A DNA stretch of 64,000 bases from Mesorhizobium sp. ES1-4 (GTDB taxonomy: Bacteria > Pseudomonadota > Alphaproteobacteria > Rhizobiales > Rhizobiaceae), in NCBI RefSeq assembly GCF_020164745.1, contig NZ_JAIUGV010000020.1:28565-92564 (forward strand), in the 5' to 3' direction. Shown here piece after piece: positions 25,246-33,575 of this stretch; positions within the stretch are counted from its first letter, which is position 1, and every line of letters begins with the position of its first letter. The notes beneath the pieces were generated by a model. The model saw nothing but the letters and a program-made list of their open reading frames with translations. It was not told the origin of the DNA and did not search any database. The position numbers were made by a program, and so were the translations under genes.

Positions 25246-25489
25246 ATGTATGTCTTTGACTATCGGGACGGCGAAACCAGTCGGCGGATACCGCGATCGC
25301 GTATGCCAAGCCTTAGCGTTGCCCGCACCGAAGCAATCCGCTGTGCGATGGACATCCTGGCGGATCTGCAGCCAGGCACCGACGACCTTACGGGCTGGCT
25401 GGCTGGTCAGAGTTTCCAATGAGAAGGGCGATGTGCTCTGTACGATCGATGTCGCGGAGGCCGAGGCTGCGCGTCACGCAAGCAAATAG
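25246..25489 (+). pseudogene. DUF6894-like small protein gene broken by a GGCT repeat
   Basis: MYVFDYRDGE, then LSVARTEAIRCAMDILADL, fits the DUF6894 family of small rhizobial proteins. At 25393-25404 the tetranucleotide GGCT is present three times in tandem; reading with one copy fewer joins the first part in frame to WLVRVSNEKGDVLCTIDVAEAEAARHASK and the TAG at 25489. As it stands, the frame runs into an early TGA at 25420-25422. Confidence 0.6.
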
Positions 25490-25525
25490 AGACGACCAGC
25501 GGAGCGTTCGCGCCAGTCGAGACCG

Positions 25526-26674
25526 TCACGAGGGCCGCGCGGATGGTGTTAGGGAACTAGCGGCGCTCTTAAACACTCCTATTCGGCGACGAATGAAAGG
25601 TTCGCCGGCGATAGGCGTCACCTTGCGTTGCGTTTCGTCGATGAGCATGCCCATGTGAGCATGCATCGGCGACTTGATGCAGGCGGGATCCGTTGCAGCG
25701 GCGTCACCGGCTATCGCCACCGCCTGACATCTGCAGCCGCCCCAATCGACTTCGCGTCGCTCACAGCTTCGGCACGGCTCCTGCATCCATTCGGTGCCCC
25801 GGAAGGCGTTGAATGCTTCGGAATGGGCCCAGATTTCAGCGAGCGGGCGGGTCTCGAACCGCTCGAAGCGCAGCGAGGCGATCGACTGCGCGGCGTGACA
25901 AGGTAATACGGTACCGTCCGGAGCAACCACGAATGCGTCGCGGGCCCAACCGCCCATGCAGGGCTTGGGATAGGTGGCAAAATAGTCCGGCGTGACGAAA
26001 TCGATGTTCATGATGCCGATGAGTTTTTCGCGCGCCGCCGCGACGATGTCGGCCTGACGTTCGACCGCCGCGAGGTCGGGCATAAGTCTATCGCGATTGG
26101 CCAGCGCCCAGCCGGCATACTGCACGTTGGCGATCTCGAGCCGCTCGGCGCCCAAAGAAAGGGCGAGATCGATGAATTGTGGTACGTCCTCAATGTTATG
26201 ACGATGGATTGGCGCATTGATTGTGAGCGGTAGCCCGCAAGCGCGGGCAAGCCGTGCCGTCTCCAGTTTCTTTTCGTGGCTGCCCGGGTAATGGCCGATG
26301 CAGTCGGTAGAAGCCGGATGCGCACCCTGAAAGCTCAGTTGCAGGTGGTCGAGACCGGCTCGGGCAAAAGCCTGGATGCGGCCCTCGGCAATACCGACGC
26401 CCGCGGTGATAAGGTTGGTATAGACCCCCCGGGCCGACAGTCCGGCAATCAATTGTTCTAGGTCGCGTCGTAGCGTCGGTTCGCCTCCGGACAGGTGCAC
26501 CTGCAGAACGCCGAGATCGGCGGCCTGCGAGAAAAGTTCGAGCCAGGTCTTTGTGTCGAGTTCGCGATCGGCCTTCAGTAATTCGAGTGGATTGGAACAG
26601 TAGGGGCACTGCAATGGGCAGCGATGCGTCAATTCAGCCAGCATTCCGATCGGAGGCAGAAGCGGTTCGCTCAC
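25526..26674 (-). CDS. pqqE: PqqE, radical SAM enzyme of PQQ biosynthesis
   Basis: 382 residues starting with GTG at 26674, overlapping the pqqD stop by four bases (GTGA). The N-terminal radical SAM motif is C-PLQ-C-PY-C, HLSGGEP follows, and the SPASM region holds many late cysteines (CHAAQS, CRSCERREVDWGGCRC, DPAC). PqqE forms the Glu-Tyr carbon-carbon bond in the PqqA peptide while PqqD presents it. Last gene of pqqABCDE. The C-terminal 30 residues (RRRIGVFKSAASS) go beyond the usual end of the family. Confidence 0.95.
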   Translation of the reverse strand: MSEPLLPPIGMLAELTHRCPLQCPYCSNPLELLKADRELDTKTWLELFSQAADLGVLQVHLSGGEPTLRRDLEQLIAGLSARGVYTNLITAGVGIAEGRIQAFARAGLDHLQLSFQGAHPASTDCIGHYPGSHEKKLETARLARACGLPLTINAPIHRHNIEDVPQFIDLALSLGAERLEIANVQYAGWALANRDRLMPDLAAVERQADIVAAAREKLIGIMNIDFVTPDYFATYPKPCMGGWARDAFVVAPDGTVLPCHAAQSIASLRFERFETRPLAEIWAHSEAFNAFRGTEWMQEPCRSCERREVDWGGCRCQAVAIAGDAAATDPACIKSPMHAHMGMLIDETQRKVTPIAGEPFIRRRIGVFKSAASSLTPSARPS

Positions 26675-26967
26675 AGCTTCACCAGCAGCTTGTCCGACCA
26701 GTCCTGCAAAAAAGCTATCACATCGGCCGCGACCTCCTCCTGTTCGGCATCATATTCGGTGACGAGATCGGCGATGATGTGGTCGACGGTGAACCGCCCG
26801 TCGCAGCGGCGCAATATGTCCAGCCCGGCCTCGTTCGGCCAGAGCACCTGCTCCGGCGCGAGCACAGCGACTGCCTGGCGCACGGGATCGAACTGTAAGC
26901 GTATGTGCTTCGGCAGCGATGGGATCGATCGCAACGACACTGTGGGTTTGGGTCCCGGTACCCTCAT
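26671..26967 (-). CDS. pqqD: PqqD, peptide chaperone of PQQ biosynthesis
   Basis: 98 residues from the ATG at 26967, which overlaps the pqqC stop as ATGA; the longer frame to 27063 runs into pqqC and is rejected. It has the RRE-type winged helix: LQFDPVRQAVAVLAPEQVLWPNEAGLDILRRCDGRFTVDHII. PqqD binds the PqqA leader and hands it to PqqE. Confidence 0.93.
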   Translation of the reverse strand: MRVPGPKPTVSLRSIPSLPKHIRLQFDPVRQAVAVLAPEQVLWPNEAGLDILRRCDGRFTVDHIIADLVTEYDAEQEEVAADVIAFLQDWSDKLLVKL

Positions 26968-27722
26968 CAGGCCGCATCCGGGCGGAAGGCGCCGGGCGGG
27001 ATGTTTCCGGGCGCACCATAGGCATGTTGAAGCGCATCCAGCATGGCCCAGAGTACATCGCACTTGAACACCAGGGCACCGATTGCCTGCTGCTGGCGTT
27101 CGGGCGTATCGGCATGACCGAGCACATAGGCCAGGGCATGGTCGGCGTCACGCGACGCCTGATCGGGCCGCACCCTGAAATACGCAAGCGTGTCCTCGGT
27201 CACATATTCGTATTTGGCCAGCATCGCCTGCACGCGTTCGCCAATGATGAGCGGCGAGAACATCTCGGTCAGCGAGGATGCGACAGCCTCTAGCAGCGTG
27301 CGGTTCGCGCAAAATGACAGATAGGCGCCGACCGCGAAACGGGTTGCGGGCAAAGCAAGGTTTTCGCTCTTGACCGCTTCGGCATCGAGGCCGAAAGACG
27401 TAGCAAGATGCACCCAGCGCGCGATGCCGCCGCTCCAGCCGTCCTCCCCGTCATGGTCTTCAATGCGTTTGCGCCAGGCGGCGCGAAACGCCGGATCCTC
27501 AGCACGAGCCAGGATCAGGGCGTCCTTGCGCGGAATGACGGCTTGGTAGCAATAGCGGTTCAGCGCCCAGGCCTGCATCTCTGCCTTCGACAGAGCGCCA
27601 CTGGTCATCCGGTGATGGAAAGGATGTTGATTGTGATAGCGCTCGGCACCTACCTGCCTCAGCACTGCTTCGAAGTCAGCCTTGGATAGGCCATCTTTGG
27701 CCGCGTGATGGAAATCGGTCAA
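26967..27722 (-). CDS. pqqC: PqqC, pyrroloquinoline-quinone synthase
   Basis: 251 residues; the all-helical oxidase fold with YHNQHPFHHRMTSGALSK and RLQ-type residues, and WVHLATSFGLDAEAV. It catalyses the final ring closure and eight-electron oxidation to PQQ. The start codon is TTG at 27722, overlapping the pqqB stop (TTGA), an unusual but consistent translationally coupled start. Confidence 0.93.
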   Translation of the reverse strand: MTDFHHAAKDGLSKADFEAVLRQVGAERYHNQHPFHHRMTSGALSKAEMQAWALNRYCYQAVIPRKDALILARAEDPAFRAAWRKRIEDHDGEDGWSGGIARWVHLATSFGLDAEAVKSENLALPATRFAVGAYLSFCANRTLLEAVASSLTEMFSPLIIGERVQAMLAKYEYVTEDTLAYFRVRPDQASRDADHALAYVLGHADTPERQQQAIGALVFKCDVLWAMLDALQHAYGAPGNIPPGAFRPDAA

Positions 27723-28657
27723 AATTCCATCTCCATTCCATCGCTGGCGATTTCCCAGCCCGCCGCTCGGACCGCTGCGTATTCGGTGGAATTTTCGTCC
27801 AGAACAGGATTGGTGTTGTTGATGTGGACGAAGATCCGGCGACCGATCTTCACATTGGCCAATCGGGCGACGGAACCTGCTTCTCCCGACATTGCGATAT
27901 GCCCCATGCGTGCGCCGGTTTTGTGGCCGACGCGCGCAATGATCATCTCGTCGTCTGTGTAAACCGTGCCGTCGAACAAAAGACAGGCGGCGCCAGCCAG
28001 GCGCGTGGCAAGGGCGGCGTCTATGCGCGCGCAGGCCGGGATGTAGAAGACAGCGCCGCGACTGCGGGCGCCGGTGACGCGGACTCCAATGGTGTCGCCG
28101 GCATCGGAGCCAAAATTGGCGTCGGGATCACCTCTTTGCTCGAGATAGAGGGCGACCTTCCCCGGCACGGCGAAGCTATCGACCAAAATGCCGGTCTGTT
28201 CGCCGTCTGCATCGCAGATCGCCGTCTCTCCCATTGGCGAAAGAAGGCGCCGGGGTACGATTGCAGGATCGAGAACGTTGAAGATCGTGTTTGCCTCCAG
28301 TGTCGCCAGCACCTGCGCCGTCGCATAGATTGCAAATGGCTGCCGTTCACGCAGGCTGAGCAGGCCGGCGACATGGTCCACGTCACCATTGGTCAATACG
28401 GCGGCACGGATAGGGCTCGAGCGCAACGGCGCGCAAAATGCGGGCTGGAGTTCGGGCGTTTGCGCGATCTGCTGGCGAATGTCGGGCGACAGGTTGAAGA
28501 GAACCCAGCCTGCCCCGTCAGCCGATGCGGCCATGGATGATTGCGTTCTCGACTGGAAACCCGCCATGCCAGCGCGAGCAGCGCGACTGAGGCGGTAATT
28601 GCAGTTCCATTGCGGGAAGCCCCCACCTGCCGCCGATCCGATGATCTTTACGCGCAT
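27719..28657 (-). CDS. pqqB: PqqB, metallo-hydrolase of PQQ biosynthesis
   Basis: 312 residues beginning MRVKIIGSAAGGGFPQWNCNC-type sequence, the family hallmark, with the metallo-beta-lactamase motif NGDVDHVAGLLSLR and a late VHINNTNP. It is thought to hydroxylate the tyrosine of the cross-linked peptide. It follows pqqA after a stem-loop and is coupled to pqqC by a four-base overlap. Confidence 0.93.
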   Translation of the reverse strand: MRVKIIGSAAGGGFPQWNCNYRLSRAARAGMAGFQSRTQSSMAASADGAGWVLFNLSPDIRQQIAQTPELQPAFCAPLRSSPIRAAVLTNGDVDHVAGLLSLRERQPFAIYATAQVLATLEANTIFNVLDPAIVPRRLLSPMGETAICDADGEQTGILVDSFAVPGKVALYLEQRGDPDANFGSDAGDTIGVRVTGARSRGAVFYIPACARIDAALATRLAGAACLLFDGTVYTDDEMIIARVGHKTGARMGHIAMSGEAGSVARLANVKIGRRIFVHINNTNPVLDENSTEYAAVRAAGWEIASDGMEMEF

Positions 28658-28680
28658 GGCGACAGCCGCTCACCAGATAT

Positions 28681-28707
28681 CGTGAAAAATCCTCGGCACC
28701 GCCGAGG
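28681..28707 (-). terminator. Intrinsic terminator or attenuator between pqqA and pqqB
   Basis: On the minus strand CCTCGGC and GCCGAGG form a perfect 7-bp stem with a 3-base loop (28691-28697, 28701-28707), followed immediately by ATTTTT. It sits 47 bases after the pqqA stop and 24 bases before pqqB, suiting partial termination that leaves the substrate peptide in excess over the enzymes. Confidence 0.75.
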
Positions 28708-28753
28708 CTGAGGCGGACGCATTCACCTTGGCCGAGACCACACCGTGGGCGGG

Positions 28754-28849
28754 CTATTTCCGGGGCCGAATTTCAGCAGGCAAATACCGCGAGATTTCTA
28801 AGCCCGCAGCCACCTGGCACATGGTCGGTTTCTTCCAGCTCTTCTTCAT
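28754..28849 (-). CDS. pqqA: PqqA, precursor peptide of PQQ
   Basis: 31 residues starting MKKSWKKPTMCQVAAG. The reactive pair Glu-x-x-x-Tyr appears in GLEISRYL, from which PQQ is built. The ATG at 28849 has a GGAGAG ribosome site; the in-frame upstream stretch is promoter, not coding, because it contains the GGAAC-N16-AGTT element. The tail after Tyr (LPAEIRPRK) is longer than in many PqqA peptides. Confidence 0.9.
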   Translation of the reverse strand: MKKSWKKPTMCQVAAGLEISRYLPAEIRPRK

Positions 28850-28927
28850 CGCACTCTCCATCTGTGCGCCAGCCGGAGGGGCTGGCAACGCCGCAATCTC
28901 AGGCGAGAAGGCGACAGGCGAACCCAT

Positions 28928-28952
28928 AACTATCTGCTTCAAAGTCGGTTCC
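28928..28952 (-). promoter_or_regulatory. RpoE2/EcfG-type promoter of pqqABCDE
   Basis: Minus-strand GGAAC-N16-AGTT, about 80 bases before pqqA. Confidence 0.5.
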
Positions 28953-29277
28953 TTCATGACGGTCCGATCCTTGCCAACGGACGGGGCGACTGCGCCCTCA
29001 AGCATATTCCTGTTGGGCTATTGCTTCGGTCGGGAGGCGCTCAATGGGGCAAACTGCGAGCCGGTCACGCGCCTGTCCGGCCTGATCCCCCGACGGCGAG
29101 GAACTCCGCCCGCGGCGAAGACGGGTGATCTTTGCGGCATCAGCGGCATGTTCCCGAGACGACTTGATGAGGTTCTCTCGCGAGTCACACGTTCGTCGGC
29201 GATGGCGACAGCGCCAAGTGCAAGTTCGTACATGTCGGCCCACGGAAGCCGGCCGGTCGAATCTGGCCTTGAAACCA

Positions 29278-29302
29278 GGAACATTCCTTTGTCCAGAGCG
29301 TT
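29278..29302 (+). promoter_or_regulatory. RpoE2/EcfG promoter of the PQQ-associated ABC operon (exact match)
   Basis: Plus-strand GGAAC-N16-CGTT, exact consensus, 205 bases before the first ABC gene. Confidence 0.6.
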
Positions 29303-29506
29303 AGCAGTTCTCCGCCACGCCGGAGCGCTCGTGCTGCTTTCGATCGTCCAAGAGCAATTGTTCGATGGTGCCTTGCGCCACTGTGGCGCTTCGGGCGCCA
29401 GTTTGCATTGCGATTCCCCGTTGCTCGACCTGGATAGCTCGGTATCTGACGACGGCGAATGCCGCGGAGCGATCTGCCTTGTAGGCCTGCCAGGGAACCT
29501 ATCGCC

Positions 29507-30682
29507 ATGAAGATGGCGCTGGCGGTTCTCATACTGCTCGCCATAGCCGCCCCTGGTCTTACCGAGCCGCAAACGATGGTGATCGGCTATCTCGGCCAAC
29601 GACGTAAACCGCCTCCGCCCTTGGGGCCACGCGATGAGGCAGTCACCGACGACGGTCTGCAAGGCGCCCGCTTGGGCATCGCCGATGACGCCGGCACCGG
29701 CCGCTTTCTTGGCCAGCAGTTTCGGTTGCAGGAAAAGGTCTTGAGCCCCGGCGAGGAGCCAGACGGAGCGGTCAAGGAATTTGCGGCCGAGGGCATAAGC
29801 TTCGTCATCGCCGACCTCGATGCCGCTCAATTGCTCAAGGCGAGCGCGGCTCCAGGTGCTGAACGGATGTTATTGTTCAACAGCCGCGCTCCGGACGACC
29901 GGCTGCGGCAGGATGAATGCCGCATCAACGTGCTGCACACCATCCCGAGCCGCGCCATGCTCGCTGACGGGCTGGCGCAATACCTGGTCTGGAAGCGCTG
30001 GCGGCACTGGTTCCTGCTGGTCGGGCCTCATTCTGGGGACCAGGCCATGGCAGTTGCCTTTCGAAGGGCGGCAGCGCGTTTCGGGGCGGACATCGCCTTC
30101 GACCATCCGTGGACGTTCCGGCCCGCCGAGGGGCGTGCCGACACCGGTCACGTCACCCTGCAGACCGAGATTCCGGCCGCCACGCAGGTCGGCGACTACG
30201 ATGTACTTGTCGTCGCGGATGAAGCCGATGAATTCGGCGAATATCTCGAGGGGCGCACCGCGCTGCCCAGGATGGTAGTTGGGACGCAAGAGGTGGTCGC
30301 GACCGGCTGGAGCCCGGTCAACGAAGAGTGGGGTGCCACACAACTGCAGGACCGCTTTCGCAAGCAGGCTGGGCGCTGGATGTTACCGAGCGACTACGCC
30401 GCTTGGCTTGGGGTACGCAGCGTCGGCGAGGCCGCGACCCGGCTGCACAGTGTCGACCCGCTGGCGATCAGCAAATATCTACGGGGCGACGATTTCCTTC
30501 TCTCAGGGTTCAAGGGGCAGGGGCTGAGTTTCCGTCCGTGGGACGGGCAGATGCGCCAGCCCGTCCTGATCGCCGGCTCTCGCCTGCTTGTGTCGATATC
30601 GCCCCAACCCGGTTTTCTGCACCAGCGCACGCCGCTCGATACGCTGGGAATCGATGTCGAGGAGAGCACATGCAAGTTCTGA
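29507..30682 (+). CDS. PQQ-associated ABC transporter substrate-binding protein
   Basis: 391 residues from the ATG at 29507; signal peptide MKMALAVLILLAIAAPGLT. The body is a Leu/Ile/Val-type periplasmic binding fold: TMVIGYLGQ, DDGLQGARLGIADD, EGISFVIADLD, RVVVGTQE-like stretches. It matches the family that accompanies PQQ-dependent alcohol dehydrogenase systems with a beta-propeller protein, ATPase and permease (Ped-type clusters in Pseudomonas). Its ligand is unknown; an alcohol, a derivative, or a metal-binding compound are all possible. First gene of a four-gene operon with overlapping ends. Confidence 0.85.
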   Translation: MKMALAVLILLAIAAPGLTEPQTMVIGYLGQRRKPPPPLGPRDEAVTDDGLQGARLGIADDAGTGRFLGQQFRLQEKVLSPGEEPDGAVKEFAAEGISFVIADLDAAQLLKASAAPGAERMLLFNSRAPDDRLRQDECRINVLHTIPSRAMLADGLAQYLVWKRWRHWFLLVGPHSGDQAMAVAFRRAAARFGADIAFDHPWTFRPAEGRADTGHVTLQTEIPAATQVGDYDVLVVADEADEFGEYLEGRTALPRMVVGTQEVVATGWSPVNEEWGATQLQDRFRKQAGRWMLPSDYAAWLGVRSVGEAATRLHSVDPLAISKYLRGDDFLLSGFKGQGLSFRPWDGQMRQPVLIAGSRLLVSISPQPGFLHQRTPLDTLGIDVEESTCKF

Positions 30683-31632
30683 TTGCGCTGCTCCTGGTAA
30701 TGTCGGCTCTTGCGGCTCCGGCGGCCGCAGAGACAATTTACGTCTCCAACGAACAAGACAACACCGTCGCCATCGTTGATGGGGCGACCATGACCCTGCA
30801 GGCCACGATCGATGTCGGCCGGCGCCCCCGCGGACTGGCGCTTTCAGTCGACAAGAAGACGCTGTTCGTGGCGGAGGGCGATGATAACCGCCTCGACCTG
30901 GTCGACATCGCGAAGCGGCAGGTGGTCGGCCAGTTGCCGTCGGGCGCCGATCCCGAATTCTTCGTCGTCCATCCGGACGGCAAGCGGCTCTTCGTGGCCA
31001 ATGAGAACGACAACCTGGTGTCGGTGGTGGACATCGCAGCCGGTAAAGTCGTTGGCACGGTGGATGTCGGTGTCGAACCGGAAGGCCTGGCGGTCAGCGC
31101 CGATGGCAGCACAGTCGCCTGTACGTCGGAAACGACCAGTATGGTCCATCTGATCGATTCCCGTTCGCTCGAACTCATCGACAATCTGCTGGTAGACACG
31201 CGGCCGCGCGCGGCCGCCTTCTCGGCTGATGGCAAGCAATTGTGGGTCTCCTCCGAGCTCCGTGGCACCGTCACCGTTTTCGACACCGCGACCCGCGCGC
31301 AAACCGGCAAGGTCGAATTCATGGTGCCGGGCATTCGGCGCGAGGGCGTGCAAGCGGTCGGCATCGAAATGTCGCGCGATGGGGCGACCGCCTATGTAGC
31401 TCTCGGTCCCTCCAACAGGGTCGCCGAGGTCGACACTATGACCTTAAAGGTCCGGCACCTCTATCTTGTCGGCCAGCGGCCGTGGCACGTGGCGTTGTCC
31501 GACGACCAGAAGCGCCTGGTCAGCGCCAACGGCAATTCCGGCGACATCTCGTTCATCGATCTGGAGAACCAGGAGGTGGTGAAGTCGGTGCCGGTGGGAC
31601 GCGGCCCCTGGGGCGTGGTGATCGGCCCATGA
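30670..31632 (+). CDS. Periplasmic beta-propeller protein of the PQQ alcohol system (YVTN repeats)
   Basis: 320 residues from the ATG at 30670 (GGAGAG just upstream), overlapping the previous gene by 13 bases. Signal peptide MQVLIALLLVMSALAAPAAA, then about seven repeats of the type ETIYVSNEQDNTVAIVD..., KTLFVAEGDDNRLDLVD, KRLFVANENDNLVSVVD. This is the YVTN-type propeller that accompanies PQQ-dependent catabolism. It may help load PQQ or interact with the dehydrogenase; its function is not established. Confidence 0.88.
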   Translation: MQVLIALLLVMSALAAPAAAETIYVSNEQDNTVAIVDGATMTLQATIDVGRRPRGLALSVDKKTLFVAEGDDNRLDLVDIAKRQVVGQLPSGADPEFFVVHPDGKRLFVANENDNLVSVVDIAAGKVVGTVDVGVEPEGLAVSADGSTVACTSETTSMVHLIDSRSLELIDNLLVDTRPRAAAFSADGKQLWVSSELRGTVTVFDTATRAQTGKVEFMVPGIRREGVQAVGIEMSRDGATAYVALGPSNRVAEVDTMTLKVRHLYLVGQRPWHVALSDDQKRLVSANGNSGDISFIDLENQEVVKSVPVGRGPWGVVIGP

Positions 31633-32354
31633 AGGCGCTATCCCTTGAAGGCGTTGGACACAGCTTTGGACAGCGGCGGGTCCTCGATGCCATATCCTTC
31701 TCGGTCGCGGAAGGCGCAATGTGCATACTGCTCGGACGCAACGGCGCCGGCAAGACGACGCTGTTTTCGCTGGCCACGGGCCTCTATCACGCCCGATCCG
31801 GCCAGATCGATGTGTTCGGCCACTCCATGCGGACCGATCCGGCCGCCGCACTTGCCCAAATGGGCGTTGTCTTCCAGCAGCAGACGCTTGACTTCGATCT
31901 CACCGCTGCCGAAAATCTGCGCTATCACGCCTCGCTGCATGGGCTGGGAGCCAGCATCAGCGAAGCGAGATTGCGCGAGGAACTCGGCCGGCTGGAGGTC
32001 CTCGACCGGCGCGACGAGCCGGTCCGTTCGCTATCAGGCGGTCAGCGGCGGCGCGTTGAAATCGCTCGCGCGCTGATGCACCGGCCGCGTATCCTGCTGC
32101 TGGACGAGCCGACGACCGGGCTCGACGTCCCTGGGCGTCGGGCGATCGAGCAGCACGTGCGCGCGCTCTGCCGGGAAAGAGGCGTTGCCGTCCTGTGGGC
32201 GACGCATTTCCTGGAGGAGGTCTCGGCCGACGACGACCTGGTGGTGCTGCACCAGGGCAGGGTGCGCTGGGCCGGCGGTGCCCGCCACGTGGCCACGAGT
32301 CTTGCGGTCGACGGCCTGGCCGATGCGTTCGATCTGCTGACGGAGACGGCATGA
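31629..32354 (+). CDS. PQQ-associated ABC transporter ATP-binding protein
   Basis: 241 residues from the ATG at 31629 (ATGA overlap with the propeller gene). Walker A GRNGAGKTTLF, signature LSGGQRRRVEIAR, Walker B ILLLDEPTTGLD and the His switch WATHFLEE. It powers the adjacent permease and, with the NodI/CcmA-like character of the ATPase, could be an exporter rather than an importer. Confidence 0.9.
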   Translation: MKALSLEGVGHSFGQRRVLDAISFSVAEGAMCILLGRNGAGKTTLFSLATGLYHARSGQIDVFGHSMRTDPAAALAQMGVVFQQQTLDFDLTAAENLRYHASLHGLGASISEARLREELGRLEVLDRRDEPVRSLSGGQRRRVEIARALMHRPRILLLDEPTTGLDVPGRRAIEQHVRALCRERGVAVLWATHFLEEVSADDDLVVLHQGRVRWAGGARHVATSLAVDGLADAFDLLTETA

Positions 32355-33157
32355 AAACACGCCACGCAGTGCGGGCGCTCATCGGCATTCTGCGCAGGGA
32401 GACGTTGCGAACCCTTCGGCAGCGCGGCCGACTGCTCTCGGCGATCATACGACCTTTGGTCTGGCTCGCCATCTTCGCCGCCGGCTTTCGGTCCGTGCTT
32501 GGCCTGTCGATCACGCCGCCATACCAGACCTACGTGCTTTACGAGGTCTATGTCGTGCCCGGGTTGGCGGCCATGATGCTGCTCTTCCATGCCATGGCAA
32601 GCTCGCTGGCGATGGTCTACGACCGTGAAATGGGCAGCATGCGCCTGTTGCTGACGGCGCCGCTGCCACGATGGTATCTGCTTGCCGCGCGGATGCTGGC
32701 GAGCGTCGTCGTCGGTCTGCCGCTGGTCTATCTGTTCCTGCTGATCGCGCGTTATTGGGACGTGCGGCCGCCGGTTCTGGGTTATCTCGCCGTGTTTCCG
32801 GCGCTGGTCCTGGCAGGCCTGATGCTCGGTGCGTTCGGGTTGCTGGTATCGTCGATTTCGACGCAAATGGAGAACTTCGCCGGCGTGATGAACTTCGTCA
32901 TCTTCCCGACGTTCTTCGCTTCGACGGCGCTCTATCCAATATGGCGGCTCGCCGAGGCGGGACCGGTGCTGGCAAACATTGCCGCATGGAATCCGTTCAG
33001 TTCGGCGGTCGAACTGATACGCTTCACGCTCTATCTGCGCTTCGATCCCGTTTCCGCTCTCGTCGTTCTGGCCTGCCTCGTCGTGTTTTTCCTGGCGGCT
33101 GTGGTCGGCTATGACCCCGGCCGCGGCTTGTGGTCCCGGCGCGGCGGCGAGGGCTGA
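32351..33157 (+). CDS. PQQ-associated ABC transporter permease (PedC-like, ABC-2 type)
   Basis: 268 residues starting at the ATG at 32351 (ATGA overlap). Six membrane helices with the ABC-2 pattern, including VYDREMGSMRLLLTAPLPRWYLL and NPFSSAVELIRFTL. ABC-2 permeases usually export or translocate rather than import, which is odd beside a binding protein. Its stop codon is one base away from the stop of the convergent cytochrome c gene. Confidence 0.88.
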   Translation: MKTRHAVRALIGILRRETLRTLRQRGRLLSAIIRPLVWLAIFAAGFRSVLGLSITPPYQTYVLYEVYVVPGLAAMMLLFHAMASSLAMVYDREMGSMRLLLTAPLPRWYLLAARMLASVVVGLPLVYLFLLIARYWDVRPPVLGYLAVFPALVLAGLMLGAFGLLVSSISTQMENFAGVMNFVIFPTFFASTALYPIWRLAEAGPVLANIAAWNPFSSAVELIRFTLYLRFDPVSALVVLACLVVFFLAAVVGYDPGRGLWSRRGGEG

Positions 33158-33158
33158 A

Positions 33159-33575
33159 TCATCTTAGGGCGTAGAGGTAGGCGGCGATATCGCGCGCCTG
33201 CTGCTCGGTGATCCTCGTGGACGGCATCGCCGTATGCGGATTGATCTCTCTGGCCGCTCGTATCCAGCGGATCAGATTCTCTGGATTGTTCGCCAGCACG
33301 CCGCCGATAAAGACCCGGTCGGCAAGGCTGGCATCGAGGCGCGGACCAACCTGGCCTTGTGCCCCCGGCACGCCGGAGATCGTATGGCATCCGGAGCAGC
33401 CGTTCGCGATCATGATCGGAATGGCGCGCGTGCCCACGCCGCCGGTCGCCACGTCCGATTCATGCCGGACACGATCACCTCGGTTGGACCACAACGTCGC
33501 CGCGGCGACTGCCGCGGTCAGCAGCAGGATCGCGGCGAGCCCGCCGCCGACCATCCTAGCCAGGTCGAAGCGCAT
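33159..33575 (-). CDS. Membrane-anchored cytochrome c
   Basis: 138 residues: an N-terminal hydrophobic anchor (residues 8-30), then one heme c site Cys60-Ser-Gly-Cys63-His64 and late MPSTRITEQQARDIAAYLYALR, which supplies the axial Met. It ends the ten-gene oxidase operon, overlapping ctaG by 20 bases. It probably carries electrons between the dehydrogenase side and the caa3-type oxidase. Confidence 0.9.
   Translation of the reverse strand: MRFDLARMVGGGLAAILLLTAAVAAATLWSNRGDRVRHESDVATGGVGTRAIPIMIANGCSGCHTISGVPGAQGQVGPRLDASLADRVFIGGVLANNPENLIRWIRAAREINPHTAMPSTRITEQQARDIAAYLYALR

Larger units (their letters stand above)
28850..29506. other. Divergent control region between pqqA and the PQQ-associated ABC operon
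   Basis: About 650 bases with no convincing gene. Two overlapping frames (28728-29510 plus and 29018-29830 minus) lack motifs and run into coding sequence. It holds two oppositely oriented stress-type promoters, one for each operon. Confidence 0.55.

Noticed and set aside
28850..29005. In-frame N-terminal extension of PqqA
   Set aside because: Contains the pqq promoter; the 31-residue form matches the family.
28728..29510. 260-codon plus-strand frame between pqqA and the ABC operon
   Set aside because: No motif; covers pqqA antisense and two promoters.
29018..29830. 270-codon minus-strand frame
   Set aside because: Shadow of the substrate-binding protein and intergenic region.
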